Source: Deltaproteobacteria bacterium (GTDB lineage Bacteria; Desulfobacterota_B; Binatia; Binatales; Binataceae). From it: 6,018 nt of DNA. Under the pieces are notes generated by a model. That model was not told the DNA's origin and did no database searches. It worked only from the letters and a program-made list of their open reading frames with translations. The stretch lies in NCBI GenBank assembly GCA_021827465.1, contig JAKAVX010000180.1, positions 1 through 6,018 on the forward strand, written 5' to 3'. This document shows, piece after piece, positions 5,951 to 6,018 of the stretch. Within the stretch, counting starts at the first letter, position 1. Every line of letters starts with the position of its first letter. Position numbers and translations under genes: made by a program.

Positions 5951-6018
5951 TTCGGGTCCGCGATCGCCGATGCGTCGATGCATCTCCCACTTGGCAGCGA
6001 GATGCTTGCGCGCTGAGC

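Larger units (their letters stand above)
5554..6018. other. Upstream region of the aldehyde dehydrogenase, no supported gene
   Basis: I see no gene I can support here. It contains an intrinsic terminator for minus-strand transcripts (5834-5857) and three operator-like inverted repeats (5731-5757, 5777-5791, 5935-5950). A GC-rich pair, GGCCGC (5670-5675) and GCGGCC (5699-5704), could fold in the dehydrogenase leader. The stretch 5731-5850 is more AT-rich than the genes, as expected for a promoter region, but no convincing sigma-70 -35/-10 pair was found. The terminator implies that a minus-strand transcript enters from the right, so the segment 5858-6018 may contain the end of a gene lying mostly outside the window. 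Confidence 0.5.

Noticed and set aside
5651..5983. Minus-strand frame of 110 codons upstream of the dehydrogenase
   Set aside because: It is Arg/Pro-rich without a domain or ribosome site, and it runs straight through the intrinsic terminator and the palindrome at 5777-5791.
5980..6005. Inverted repeat GCATCTC / GAGATGC near the right edge
   Set aside because: Seven-base arms with a 12-base spacer, no T tract, and possibly inside a gene cut by the edge; too weak to call.

Overview
The window is GC-rich bacterial DNA with three protein genes, all on the minus strand. Read in the direction of transcription (right to left) they are an NAD(P)-dependent aldehyde dehydrogenase (5553-3976), an RND-superfamily membrane exporter of the MMPL/HAE3-like type (3385-989), and a crotonase/enoyl-CoA hydratase-family protein (919 to beyond position 1, so its C-terminus is missing). 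Codon use is strongly GC-biased, which explains the long antisense shadow frames. The gene mix (lipid or hydrophobe exporter, unusual crotonase, unusual aldehyde dehydrogenase) fits an environmental bacterium that handles lipids, terpenoids or other hydrophobic carbon. The proteins alone do not fix the phylum; an uncultured proteobacterium-like or Binatota-like soil lineage is only a guess.

Region by region (plus coordinates): 1-919 is the crotonase. 920-988 is a short gap carrying its ribosome binding site. 989-3385 is the RND exporter. 3386-3975 is a 590-base non-coding region with a very good sigma-54 type -24/-12 promoter match pointing at the exporter, two inverted repeats upstream of it, and, between promoter and exporter, a strong hairpin and a perfect 18-base tandem direct repeat. 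3976-5553 is the aldehyde dehydrogenase. 5554-6018 has no gene I can support, but holds a clear minus-strand intrinsic terminator and several operator-like palindromes.

The exporter and crotonase are close together (69 bases) and probably co-transcribed. The aldehyde dehydrogenase is separated from them by the 590-base region and probably has its own control. A plausible but unproven scheme is that the dehydrogenase oxidises a hydrophobic aldehyde to an acid, the crotonase acts on a CoA thioester made from such an acid, and the exporter moves a related hydrophobic compound or lipid across the inner membrane.

The most interesting observations are the crotonase that has lost both classical hydratase glutamates, the structured exporter leader downstream of a near-consensus sigma-54 promoter, and the tandem repeat plus hairpin that may be an insertion-sequence relic or an attenuator.
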